A DNA stretch of 7,251 bases from JAWLHJ01 sp040904945 (GCA_040904945.1 JBBDSM010000075.1:1-7251); one strand, 5' to 3'; shown: positions 1 to 6,249, counted from the stretch's first letter. Program-made: numbers and translations. Notes: generated by a model not told the origin, from the letters alone.

Positions 1-35
1 AGCAACGCACTGGAGAGGGAGTGGACGTTGGCTGA
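1..35 (+). CDS. Possible 3' end of an upstream gene (partial)
   Basis: In the third frame the window opens with ten sense codons (QRTGEGVDVG) ending in TGA at 33-35. This would overlap the TTG start of the YfhO-family gene by 8 bases, as TTGGCTGA. The same arrangement, ATGGCTGA, occurs at 3487-3494 between two well-supported genes in this operon, which makes the reading plausible. Ten residues are too few to assign a family, and the frame cannot be followed upstream. It could equally be non-coding leader sequence. Confidence 0.3.
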   Translation, partial: QRTGEGVDVG

Positions 36-2568
36 GCGATCACGGAAAGGAGGGAGACGGAAGGCTTCGGCGGGATCGGGCGCGGACGGCTCCGACGGCG
101 GCGCGTCGGGGCAGGGCGGGTCGCGGGAGCTGGCTGGCCAACTCCCGCTCTGGATCCCAGCCGGGCTCTTCGTCGCACTCGGGCTCTTCGTCTTCCGGGA
201 CTTCGTGTTCAGCGACCGGATGCTCTTCGGAAGCGACACCCTCGGGCTCGGTTACGTCGCCCGCGCCTTCTACGCGGAGGCCTTGGCGGAGTTGGGCTCG
301 TTCCCCAGGTGGGCGCCGCTCATCCTCGGCGGCACTCCGTTCATCGAGGCGCTCTCGAGCGGTGACTCGCTCTATCCGCCGTCGCTCGGGCTCCTGCTGC
401 TGTTGGAGCCGTACCGTGCGCTCGGGTGGAAGCTCGTCCTGCACGTCATGGCGGCCGGCTTCTTCATGTTCGGATGGGTGCGCGCGCTCGGAGCTTCTCG
501 GGGCGCCGCGCTTCTCGGCGGAACCGCCTACATGCTCGCACCGTTCTTCGTGAGCCTGGTCCACCCCGGCCACGACGGGAAGATGTTCGTCACGGCCCTC
601 GCGCCGCTTCTCTTCTGGGCCGTCGAGCGGCACTTCGTGAGGGCGAGCCTGAAGAGCTTCGCGTCGATCGCGCTGGTCATCGGACTGATCCTGCTCACGA
701 CGCACTTCCAGATGGCCTACTTCCTGTTCGGAGGCGTGGGCCTGTTCGCGATCTTCCGGACGGTCCAGGTAGCCCGGACGACCCCTGAGACGACGGAATC
801 CACCGGCTCCGGCAACTCCAGCGGCTGGGCCCGCTCACCGGCTTCCTCGCGGTTCGCGCTCTTCCTGGGAGCGGCGTTGGTCGGCGCCGGCGTGGGCGGC
901 GTTCAGCTATTCCCGGCCATCGATTACGTGACGGAGCACTCGCGGCGCGTCCAGACGACGCGCGCGGCGTCCGGCGAGACCGGTGTCGATTGGTCGAGCT
1001 CCTGGTCCATCCATCCGGAAGAGGCGTTTTCCCTCATCGTGCCCGAGTTCGCGGGCAACAACGCAGGTGGCGCCGCCTGGGCGGACAACACCTATTGGGG
1101 CCGCAATCCGTTCAAGGACAACCACGAGTACGCCGGGCTCATCGTGCTCCTCCTCGCCGCGGTCTCGTTCGCGGGCGGCTCCCGCCCCGGGCTCCGTGGC
1201 TTCTTCGTCGGGCTCGGCGCGCTGGCGCTCCTCTTCGCCCTCGGGGCCAACACGCCGGTCTGGCGAGCCTTCTACGAGATCGTGCCGGGGATCCGCCTCT
1301 TCCGCGCGCCCTCCCAGGCGCTCTTCCTGTTCGGCTTCGCGGCCGTCACCCTCGCGGCCCTCGGGACCGATCGGCTTCTGGAGCTGGCGCGACGCCGGGA
1401 CGATCCCGGGTGGGGAACCGCACTCAAGATCCTCGGTGGGATCACCGGTGGGCTCTTCCTGCTCGCGCTGCTCATCAGCTCCGGCAGCTTCACCACGGTG
1501 TGGACGACGACCATCTACGACCAGGTGCATCCGCAGCGTCTCGAAGTCATGCGAGGGCTCCTGCCGCACATGACGCGCGGGGCCTGGATCGCGTTCCTCC
1601 TCGCGGGCCTCACCACCGGTCTGGCGTGGGCGGCCCGCCGGGGCGCGCTCCCGGGGGCTGCGCTCCTGGCTGGCCTGGTCACCCTGGCCGCCGTCGATGC
1701 CGTCCGCGTCGATTCGGCCTTCATCGAGACACTGGACTTCGAAGAGTGGGCGGGTCCCGATCGGAACGTCCAGGCCGTGCTCGATCGGGAGCGCGGCAGC
1801 GACGAGCCGTACCGACTCCTCTCGTTCCGTCGCCAGGGTCAGGATGTGAAGCCGGCCCTCCACGGGATCGAGCTCGCTGCCGGTCACCACCCGAACGACC
1901 TCGCGCGCTACCGCGAGCTCATCGGCATGGTTGGATCGTCGTTCCCGCAGAACCTGCTCAACCCGAACATCCGGAGGATCCTCAACGTCCGCTACATCCT
2001 CTGGCCGGACCTCGAGATCGGACAGTCGGTCGAGGGACCGGTGGTGTCCCGGACCACACTGGCCGACGGGCGCGTCTTCGAGACCATGCTGGCCGACGAC
2101 GGACTGCCGCGCGCCCGGCTGGTTGGCGAATACGTCGTGCGCGACGACGCGGAGGTCGTCGCCTACCTGCTGTCCTCCGCATTCGATCCGGAAGCCGAAG
2201 TCGTCCTTCCGGAGGCGCCACCCACGGCCCCCGCGGGCCGGCCTGTCGAGGGGAGCGTCACGTGGCTCGAGCGCAACCCGAACCGGATGCGCCTCGCCGT
2301 CGAGTCCGACGGCCCCGCGCTGCTCGTCATCGCCGACAACTGGTATCCCGCATGGCAAGCCACCGTGAACGAAGAGGCGGCCCCGGTCCTCCGGGCCTAC
2401 CACACCCTACGCGCCGTGCCCGTCCCCGAGGGTGCTTCGTCCGTGGAGCTCGTCTACCGCTCGGGGATCGTCACCTGGAGCCTTTGGATCAGCATTCTGC
2501 TCACGGCCGGCCTCCTGATCGCTCTCGGCCTGGGGCTGCGCCCCAGCGCGCGGAACGGTGAGCCCTGA
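28..2568 (+). CDS. YfhO-family polytopic membrane protein (GT-C-type glycosyltransferase-like)
   Basis: The 846-residue product resembles the bacterial YfhO family (PF09586), integral membrane proteins of GT-C type. B. subtilis YfhO is known to work with the GT2 enzyme CsbB in glycosylating lipoteichoic acid. Visible here are a Gly/Ser/Arg-rich cytosolic leader of about 38 residues, a first membrane helix near 40-62, and an extracytoplasmic loop with D70 and the family-like stretch PRWAPLILGGTPF (93-105). Many further helices and a HPGHDGK motif (179-185) follow, then a long soluble region from about residue 570. The C-terminal beta-type domain carries ADNWYPAWQATVN and RAVPVPEG, typical of the family, before a last helix. 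TTG 28 is chosen because GGAGAGGGAG (12-21) lies just upstream. The frame stays open to the window edge, so a start further upstream is not excluded. Acceptor and sugar are unknown. Confidence 0.85.
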   Translation: MAERSRKGGRRKASAGSGADGSDGGASGQGGSRELAGQLPLWIPAGLFVALGLFVFRDFVFSDRMLFGSDTLGLGYVARAFYAEALAELGSFPRWAPLILGGTPFIEALSSGDSLYPPSLGLLLLLEPYRALGWKLVLHVMAAGFFMFGWVRALGASRGAALLGGTAYMLAPFFVSLVHPGHDGKMFVTALAPLLFWAVERHFVRASLKSFASIALVIGLILLTTHFQMAYFLFGGVGLFAIFRTVQVARTTPETTESTGSGNSSGWARSPASSRFALFLGAALVGAGVGGVQLFPAIDYVTEHSRRVQTTRAASGETGVDWSSSWSIHPEEAFSLIVPEFAGNNAGGAAWADNTYWGRNPFKDNHEYAGLIVLLLAAVSFAGGSRPGLRGFFVGLGALALLFALGANTPVWRAFYEIVPGIRLFRAPSQALFLFGFAAVTLAALGTDRLLELARRRDDPGWGTALKILGGITGGLFLLALLISSGSFTTVWTTTIYDQVHPQRLEVMRGLLPHMTRGAWIAFLLAGLTTGLAWAARRGALPGAALLAGLVTLAAVDAVRVDSAFIETLDFEEWAGPDRNVQAVLDRERGSDEPYRLLSFRRQGQDVKPALHGIELAAGHHPNDLARYRELIGMVGSSFPQNLLNPNIRRILNVRYILWPDLEIGQSVEGPVVSRTTLADGRVFETMLADDGLPRARLVGEYVVRDDAEVVAYLLSSAFDPEAEVVLPEAPPTAPAGRPVEGSVTWLERNPNRMRLAVESDGPALLVIADNWYPAWQATVNEEAAPVLRAYHTLRAVPVPEGASSVELVYRSGIVTWSLWISILLTAGLLIALGLGLRPSARNGEP

Positions 2569-3494
2569 AGACCTGGGCGTTCCGCGCGGGCCAACTGGCG
2601 CTCACGGCGCTCGTCACGTGGTTCATCGTGGCGCGCATGGGACCGGGAATCTCCGAACTGCGCGCGATGGGCCCCGGGGGCTGGCAGCTCCGGGCGCTTC
2701 CGCTCACGGCCTCTGTCGTGGCGCTGTCGAGCGCGTACTTCATGTCGGCCGCCATCTGGGGACGGATCGTATCCGACCTCGGAGGCCCCACCCTCGGGCC
2801 GCGCGTCTCGGTGCCGCTCTTCATGGTGGCCAACCTCGGCCGCTACCTGCCCGGGAAAGTCTGGCAGATCGCGGGTCTCGCCGCCCTCGCCAGCCGCAGG
2901 GGGGTGGCCGTCGCCACCGCCACGGCCGCCGCGGTCGCGGGGCAGGGGGCGGCGCTCCTCGCTGCCACGGCACTCGGAACCGTCGCCCTGCTGCGCAGCC
3001 CGGCGCCGTACCCCATGTGGGGGCTCGTCGCGTTGGGCATCGTGGTCACGGCACTCGGATTGGCGGCCATCCCGGCGGTCTACGCGCGGGTGCTCGGGGC
3101 CTGGTTCCGGCTGGCCCGCGCCGAACGCCCCGACGTCATGACGCCGGCACAGGGGCTCGTCTGGCTCATGCTCACCCTGGGAAGCTGGATCGTCTATGCG
3201 GGCTCGTTCTGGCTGCTCGCAGTGGGACTGGGCCTGGACCTGTCACCGGTCATGGCCGGATCTTCCTTCGCGGCGGCCTACGTGCTGGGATATCTGATGG
3301 TATTCGCGCCTGCCGGCCTGGGGCCGCGAGAAGGATTTCTGATCCTGTTCCTGGCACCCCAGGTGGGCGCCGGCCCGGCCGGCATGGTTGCGGTCGCCGC
3401 TCGGGTGTGGACCACGCTCGTGGAGGTCGTCCCGGCGGGCGCTTTCTGGGTCACGGGAGCCGCAGGCGTGAGGGGAGGCAGGGGTGATGGCTGA
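2565..3494 (+). CDS. LPG_synthase_TM / UPF0104 family membrane protein (AglD2-like)
   Basis: This polytopic protein of 309 residues matches the lysylphosphatidylglycerol synthase TM / UPF0104 family (PF03706). Signatures are NLGRYLPGKVWQIAG (90-104) and FAPAGLGPREG (247-257), the latter corresponding to the usual PGGLGxREG, spread among roughly seven or eight hydrophobic segments. Members often sit beside GT2 glycosyltransferases and are suspected of moving or modifying lipid-linked intermediates; that role is inferred. The start is unusual. The frame is closed by TGA at 2559-2561, and the only codon giving the family-like N-terminus MKTWAFRAGQLALTALVTWF is CTG 2565, which overlaps the upstream stop as CTGA. 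GTG 2628 is the first conventional start but would remove most of the first helix. The C-terminus overlaps the next gene by 8 bases. No MprF-type catalytic domain is attached. Confidence 0.85.
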   Translation: MKTWAFRAGQLALTALVTWFIVARMGPGISELRAMGPGGWQLRALPLTASVVALSSAYFMSAAIWGRIVSDLGGPTLGPRVSVPLFMVANLGRYLPGKVWQIAGLAALASRRGVAVATATAAAVAGQGAALLAATALGTVALLRSPAPYPMWGLVALGIVVTALGLAAIPAVYARVLGAWFRLARAERPDVMTPAQGLVWLMLTLGSWIVYAGSFWLLAVGLGLDLSPVMAGSSFAAAYVLGYLMVFAPAGLGPREGFLILFLAPQVGAGPAGMVAVAARVWTTLVEVVPAGAFWVTGAAGVRGGRGDG

Positions 3495-4212
3495 TCAACG
3501 TTTTCTGGTCATCGTGCCGACGTACAACGAGATCGACAGCCTTCCGAGGAAGGTGCCGTTGATTCTCGAACAGGACCCGCGCGTCGAAGTGCTGGTGGTC
3601 GACGACGCGTCGCCGGATGGCACCGGCGTCCTGGCCGACGACCTCGCGAGGCAGGAGCCACGGGTGCACGTGCTCCACCGTCCGGGCAAGGAGGGTCTGG
3701 GTCCGGCCTACCTCGCCGGTTTCCGCTGGGGGCTCGAGCGATCGTACGATGTCCTCTTCGAGATGGACGCCGACATCTCGCACCCGCCCGAAGCCCTCCC
3801 GCGCATGATCGACCTGTCTTCCGCGTTCGACGTCGTCGTCGGCTCCCGCTATGTGGATGGGCGCGTCACCGTGTCGAACTGGCCCATGAGCCGTTTGCTC
3901 GTCAGCTACTTCGGATCGTGGTACGCTCGCACCATTACCGGCATGCCGGTGCGCGACGCGACGGGAGGATTCAACGGCTGGCGGCGGAGGGTCCTCGAGG
4001 CCGTCGACCTCGACCTGGTCCAATCGAACGGCTACGCCTTCCAGATCGAGCTCAAGTACCGGGCGTTCCGAAAGGGCTTCGCGCTCGTCGAGACGCCCAT
4101 CCTGTTCACCGAGCGGGATTACGGTGAGTCCAAGATGTCGAAGAAGATCGTTCGTGAGGCCATCTGGCGCGTCTGGTGGCTGCGTATCCAGGCGATCTTC
4201 GGGCGGCTATGA
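3487..4212 (+). CDS. Polyprenol-phosphate mannosyltransferase-like GT2 enzyme (Dpm1 type)
   Basis: The 241-residue protein is a GT-A fold family 2 glycosyltransferase of the dolichol/polyprenol-phosphate mannose synthase type, which transfers a sugar from a nucleotide donor (GDP-mannose in characterised members) to a polyprenyl phosphate on the cytosolic face. Visible are VIVPTYNE (8-15), VVDDASPDGTG (37-47, nucleotide binding), the metal-binding DAD (94-96) within EMDADISHPPEALPRM, VVGSRYVDG (117-125), the DATGGFNGWRR region (157-167) and the ERDYGESKMS motif (209-218) near the C-terminus. There is no C-terminal membrane domain, so it is the short, soluble or peripheral form. ATG 3487 is preferred over GTG 3484 because GGGGAGG (3472-3478) is 8 bases upstream and the family begins close to the VPTYNE motif. 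The actual sugar cannot be read from the sequence. Confidence 0.93.
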   Translation: MADQRFLVIVPTYNEIDSLPRKVPLILEQDPRVEVLVVDDASPDGTGVLADDLARQEPRVHVLHRPGKEGLGPAYLAGFRWGLERSYDVLFEMDADISHPPEALPRMIDLSSAFDVVVGSRYVDGRVTVSNWPMSRLLVSYFGSWYARTITGMPVRDATGGFNGWRRRVLEAVDLDLVQSNGYAFQIELKYRAFRKGFALVETPILFTERDYGESKMSKKIVREAIWRVWWLRIQAIFGRL

Positions 4213-4241
4213 GCATCTCGATGCCGGGAGACCGAGCTTGA
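4209..4241 (+). other. 10-codon mini-ORF bridging two genes, or the displaced start of the methyltransferase
   Basis: ATG at 4209-4211 overlaps the glycosyltransferase stop as ATGA and opens a reading frame MSISMPGDRA. It ends at TGA 4239-4241, itself overlapping the methyltransferase TTG start as TTGA. The geometry would pass ribosomes from one gene to the next without a gap. Alternatively, a single missing base just before 4238 would fuse this ATG in frame to the methyltransferase, giving an ordinary ATGA junction. In that case the feature is a sequencing error or a recent frameshift. The sequence alone cannot decide between them. Confidence 0.3.
4226..4230 (+). promoter_or_regulatory. Ribosome binding site supporting the TTG start of the methyltransferase
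   Basis: GGGAG lies 7 bases upstream of TTG 4238, good spacing for initiation there. It lies inside the bridging mini-ORF, so translation of that frame could expose or occlude it. Confidence 0.5.
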
Positions 4242-4987
4242 CCGGGAAGGAGATCGACCGGGAGTACTACGACTCGAGCGACTACTTCGAGGGCAGGGAA
4301 GCCGAGCACATCGTCGACGTCGACTCGCCGTTCCAGCGCTACCGCCTGAGGAAGGTCCTCGACATCCACGAGCCCCCGGCTGGCGCACGCGTCGTAGACC
4401 TCGGGTGCGGGTGGGGCACCTTCTCGTTCGCCCTCGCCGAGCAGGGTCTCGAGGTCGTGGGGGTCGACTTCAGCCGACGTTCCATCGAGTTGTGCGAGGC
4501 CCGTCAGAAAGAGGGCGACCTGCCCGGTCTGTCCTTTGTCTGCGCGGACGCGGGCGATACGGGACTCGCCGGCGGCGCGTGGGACGTCGTCATCGCCGCG
4601 GACCTCTTCGAGCACCTCTATCCGGACGATTCGGCGCGGGTCGCGCGTGAAGCGTATCGGCTTCTCAAGCCGGGCGGGCGCTTCAGCACCTGGACGCCGC
4701 ATCGTGGCCACATCCTCGAGATCCTCAAGAACAACGAGATTCTCCTCTCGCGCGACGTCACCCACGTCGACTACAAGTCGATGGGCCGCATGCGGGGCCT
4801 CCTGGAGGACGCGGGCTTCCAGATCGAGAAGGCGTACTATGCGGAGTCGCACGTGCCCGGACTCCGGACGGCGGAACGGCTGTTGCAGGGTTGGATGCCC
4901 ATGCTGAGACGGAGGATCGCGGTGCTGGGGCGGAAGCCACTGGAGCCGGCGACGCCCGACGACGGCGGGCGAGAGCTCTCGACATGA
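4238..4987 (+). CDS. Class I SAM-dependent methyltransferase
   Basis: The 249-residue product has a Rossmann-fold methyltransferase core of the Methyltransf_11/25 type. The SAM-binding motif I is VVDLGCGWG (52-60), the acidic ribose-contacting residue sits in VGVDFS (74-79), motif IV-like AADLFEHL is at 120-127, and LLKPGGRF (142-149) matches the usual post-motif segment. A preceding YYDSSDYFEGR stretch (10-20) resembles N-termini of methyltransferases in glycan gene clusters. The substrate is unknown; position directly after a lipid-sugar synthase suggests a sugar, lipid or small metabolite, by context only. TTG 4238 is chosen because of the upstream GGGAG and because upstream residues in this frame are Arg/Ser-rich antisignature of an out-of-frame overlap with the previous gene. 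The gene ends in ATGA, overlapping the next start by 4 bases. Confidence 0.85.
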   Translation: MTGKEIDREYYDSSDYFEGREAEHIVDVDSPFQRYRLRKVLDIHEPPAGARVVDLGCGWGTFSFALAEQGLEVVGVDFSRRSIELCEARQKEGDLPGLSFVCADAGDTGLAGGAWDVVIAADLFEHLYPDDSARVAREAYRLLKPGGRFSTWTPHRGHILEILKNNEILLSRDVTHVDYKSMGRMRGLLEDAGFQIEKAYYAESHVPGLRTAERLLQGWMPMLRRRIAVLGRKPLEPATPDDGGRELST

Positions 4988-5484
4988 GCTGGGAGATCGA
5001 GCGACGCTTCCTGGTGCGGGTGGCGCCGGGCGGATGGGAGGCACTGGGACCCGGGCGGCCGTTGCGGCAGGGATACGTCGTCGCGGGGCCGCGCACGGTG
5101 CGGATCCGGGTGGGAGAGGAGCGTGGACCCGTCCTCACGTGTAAGAGCGGCTCGGGTGTGCGCCGACGCGAGGTCGAACAAACGGTCACGGAGGAGATGG
5201 CCGCGATGCTCTTCGAGGTCGCCGCGGAGCGGATCATCGAGAAGGTGCGCCATCGCTCGGGACCCTGGGAGGTCGATCGATTTACAGGAGGTCTCGAAGG
5301 ACTGGCGCTCCTCGAGATCGAGCTCGAGGAGCCCGACGCACCGCTTCCGAAGTGGCCTCCAGTCGTCTCGGTATTGCGTGAGGTGACCAATGATAACCGG
5401 TTTACCAGCAGCGGCTTGGCATCTTTGAATAAAGGAGAGCAGGAGCGATGGGTGAACGAAGTGTACGCGGAGATGGAAGCGTGA
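4984..5484 (+). CDS. CYTH-domain triphosphate tunnel metalloenzyme
   Basis: This is a single-domain CYTH protein of 166 residues. The family forms an eight-stranded tunnel lined by charged residues that binds a triphosphate with divalent metal; bacterial stand-alone members tested so far are often inorganic triphosphatases. Visible are the N-terminal signature EIERRFLV (4-11), RQGY (28-31), VRIRV (39-43), the tunnel lysine in TCKSG (52-56), REVEQ (62-66), EKVRHR (86-91), WEVDRFTGGLEGL (95-107), the acidic pair in LEIELEEP (110-117) and LREVTNDNRF (131-140). The classical ExExK motif reads E-I-E-R-R, so the last lysine is arginine. ATG 4984 overlaps the methyltransferase stop as ATGA and puts the signature at residue 4, as in most relatives. 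A tail of about 20 residues follows the domain. Adenylate cyclase or thiamine-triphosphatase activity is possible but not indicated. Confidence 0.88.
   Translation: MSWEIERRFLVRVAPGGWEALGPGRPLRQGYVVAGPRTVRIRVGEERGPVLTCKSGSGVRRREVEQTVTEEMAAMLFEVAAERIIEKVRHRSGPWEVDRFTGGLEGLALLEIELEEPDAPLPKWPPVVSVLREVTNDNRFTSSGLASLNKGEQERWVNEVYAEMEA
5469..5473 (+). promoter_or_regulatory. Ribosome binding site for the GTG start of the RlpA-like gene
   Basis: GGAGA is 7 bases before GTG 5481, which overlaps the CYTH stop as GTGA. A competing, stronger site, AAGGAGA (5432-5438), is 9 bases before an in-frame ATG at 5448, so two starts are possible. Confidence 0.5.
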
Positions 5485-6035
5485 GTCGCCGTGCGGTGGG
5501 CTCACGTTCTACGAGCCGAATCGGAGCCGCCATGATCGCTCTGATCGCCGGTACCAGCTGTACTATGGTCGGCTCACCGGAGTTCATCTCGCCGCCGCCC
5601 GCGCCGGCCGACATCGCGAACGCCGTCCCGCGCGTCGAGCCGCCAGCCCGCCAGGGCAACATGGCCCAGTACGAGCAGAGCGGCCGGCAATACCGCGTCC
5701 TGGACAGTTCGTACCTCTACGATGAGCGGGGTGTGGCGTCCTGGTACGGCAACCAGTTTCACGGTAGACCCACCAGCAGCGGCGAGGCCTACGACATGAA
5801 CCTCATGACCGCCGCGCATCGCACGCTTCCGCTACCGACCTACGTGGAGGTGACCAACCTCGCGAACGGGCGGACCGCCATCGTCCGCGTGAACGACCGC
5901 GGACCGTTTCACGAGCCGGACAGCCGCATCATCGACGTGTCCTACGCCGCAGCCATCAAGCTGGGGATGGTCGGGGCCGGAACGGTGCCCGTGCGGGTTC
6001 GGGCGCTCGAACCGTGGCAGACGCGGGTGCCGTGA
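5481..6035 (+). CDS. rlpA: RlpA-like septal ring lytic transglycosylase / DPBB lipoprotein
   Basis: The 184-residue product carries a double-psi beta-barrel domain of the RlpA family, outer-membrane lipoproteins that in Pseudomonas cleave glycan strands lacking stem peptides at the septum. The N-terminus (arginines at 3, 4, 9 and 13, then a hydrophobic run ending LIAGTSC with C27) looks like a lipoprotein signal, though Gly at -3 is a weak lipobox. A Pro/Ala-rich linker follows. The domain includes GVASWYGNQFHG (84-95), TSSGEAYD (98-105, E102), TAAHRTLPLPTYVEVTN (110-126, H113) and RVNDRGPF (136-143, D139), the three residues matching those implicated in catalysis, then RIIDVSYAAAIKLG. The protein stops just after the barrel, so the SPOR domain seen in many homologues is absent. 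GTG 5481 is preferred for its short n-region and GTGA overlap; in-frame ATG 5448 would add 11 residues. Confidence 0.88.
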   Translation: MSRRAVGSRSTSRIGAAMIALIAGTSCTMVGSPEFISPPPAPADIANAVPRVEPPARQGNMAQYEQSGRQYRVLDSSYLYDERGVASWYGNQFHGRPTSSGEAYDMNLMTAAHRTLPLPTYVEVTNLANGRTAIVRVNDRGPFHEPDSRIIDVSYAAAIKLGMVGAGTVPVRVRALEPWQTRVP

Positions 6036-6123
6036 TCGAGGGGAGCCAATGGAGGCCCGGCAGGAGGTCGATCCGGGGCAGGATTACGGGTACCGAATAC
6101 CAGAGAGGCCTCGGCCCTCGATC
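6034..6123 (+). repeat. Widely spaced 9-base inverted repeat
   Basis: GATCGAGGG at 6034-6042, overlapping the rlpA stop codon, is the exact reverse complement of CCCTCGATC at 6115-6123, with 72 bases between. The arms could close a long stem-loop in the 3' untranslated region of the operon mRNA. No T-run follows, so a standard intrinsic terminator is not shown, and chance is possible in GC-rich sequence. Confidence 0.3.
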
Positions 6124-6155
6124 TTCGAATGCAACATAATATGTATTATGCGAAG
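6123..6155. repeat. AT-rich palindrome nested in a larger inverted repeat
   Basis: CATAATATGTATTATG (6135-6150) has perfect 7-base arms around a TG centre. Outside it, CTTCG (6123-6127) pairs with CGAAG (6151-6155), leaving a 7-base bulge on the left side only. Such A/T-only arms are conspicuous in an otherwise GC-rich window. It lies between convergent genes, so it could be a 3'-end structure for either transcript or a protein binding site. No T-tract makes it a classical rho-independent terminator. Confidence 0.5.
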
Positions 6156-6208
6156 TCACATGAGATCGACGCAGGGTCACGATATCCCATGGGTTTCGCA
6201 CCGTAGAA

Positions 6209-6249
6209 CCTCAGAAGCTGCCTCAGAAAGCCTTTTTGACCCACCTCAG
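6209..6249. repeat. Three CCTCAG short direct repeats
   Basis: CCTCAG occurs at 6209-6214, 6221-6226 and 6244-6249, offset by 12 and 23 bases. The first two sit in longer similar units (CCTCAGAAGCTG and CCTCAGAAAGCC). The third overlaps the stop codon of the minus-strand TPR gene. A T5 run (6233-6237) lies between the second and third, but no good GC stem precedes it. Function is unknown. Confidence 0.3.

Noticed and set aside
907..2403. Long minus-strand open frame (498 codons) opposite the YfhO-like gene
   Set aside because: Composition is Arg/Glu/Gly/Pro-rich with no recognisable domain, and it lies wholly antisense to a gene with clear family motifs; long antisense frames are expected at this GC content.
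990..2561. Plus-strand open frame of 523 codons in another frame of the YfhO-like gene
   Set aside because: Arg/Pro/Gly-rich with no domain; a frame shadow of the real gene.
4311..4325. Repeated GTCGAC units
   Set aside because: Inside the methyltransferase coding sequence and explained by Val-Asp codons.
4106..5044. Minus-strand open frame opposite the methyltransferase and CYTH genes
   Set aside because: No family resemblance; spans two well-supported plus-strand genes.
6181..6193. Adjacent small palindromes GATATC and CCCATGGG
   Set aside because: Each is short enough to be chance and there is no associated structure.
6192..6237. Possible intrinsic terminator before the T5 run
   Set aside because: The only stem found (GGTT/AACC at about 6192-6210) is weak and lies too far from the T-run.
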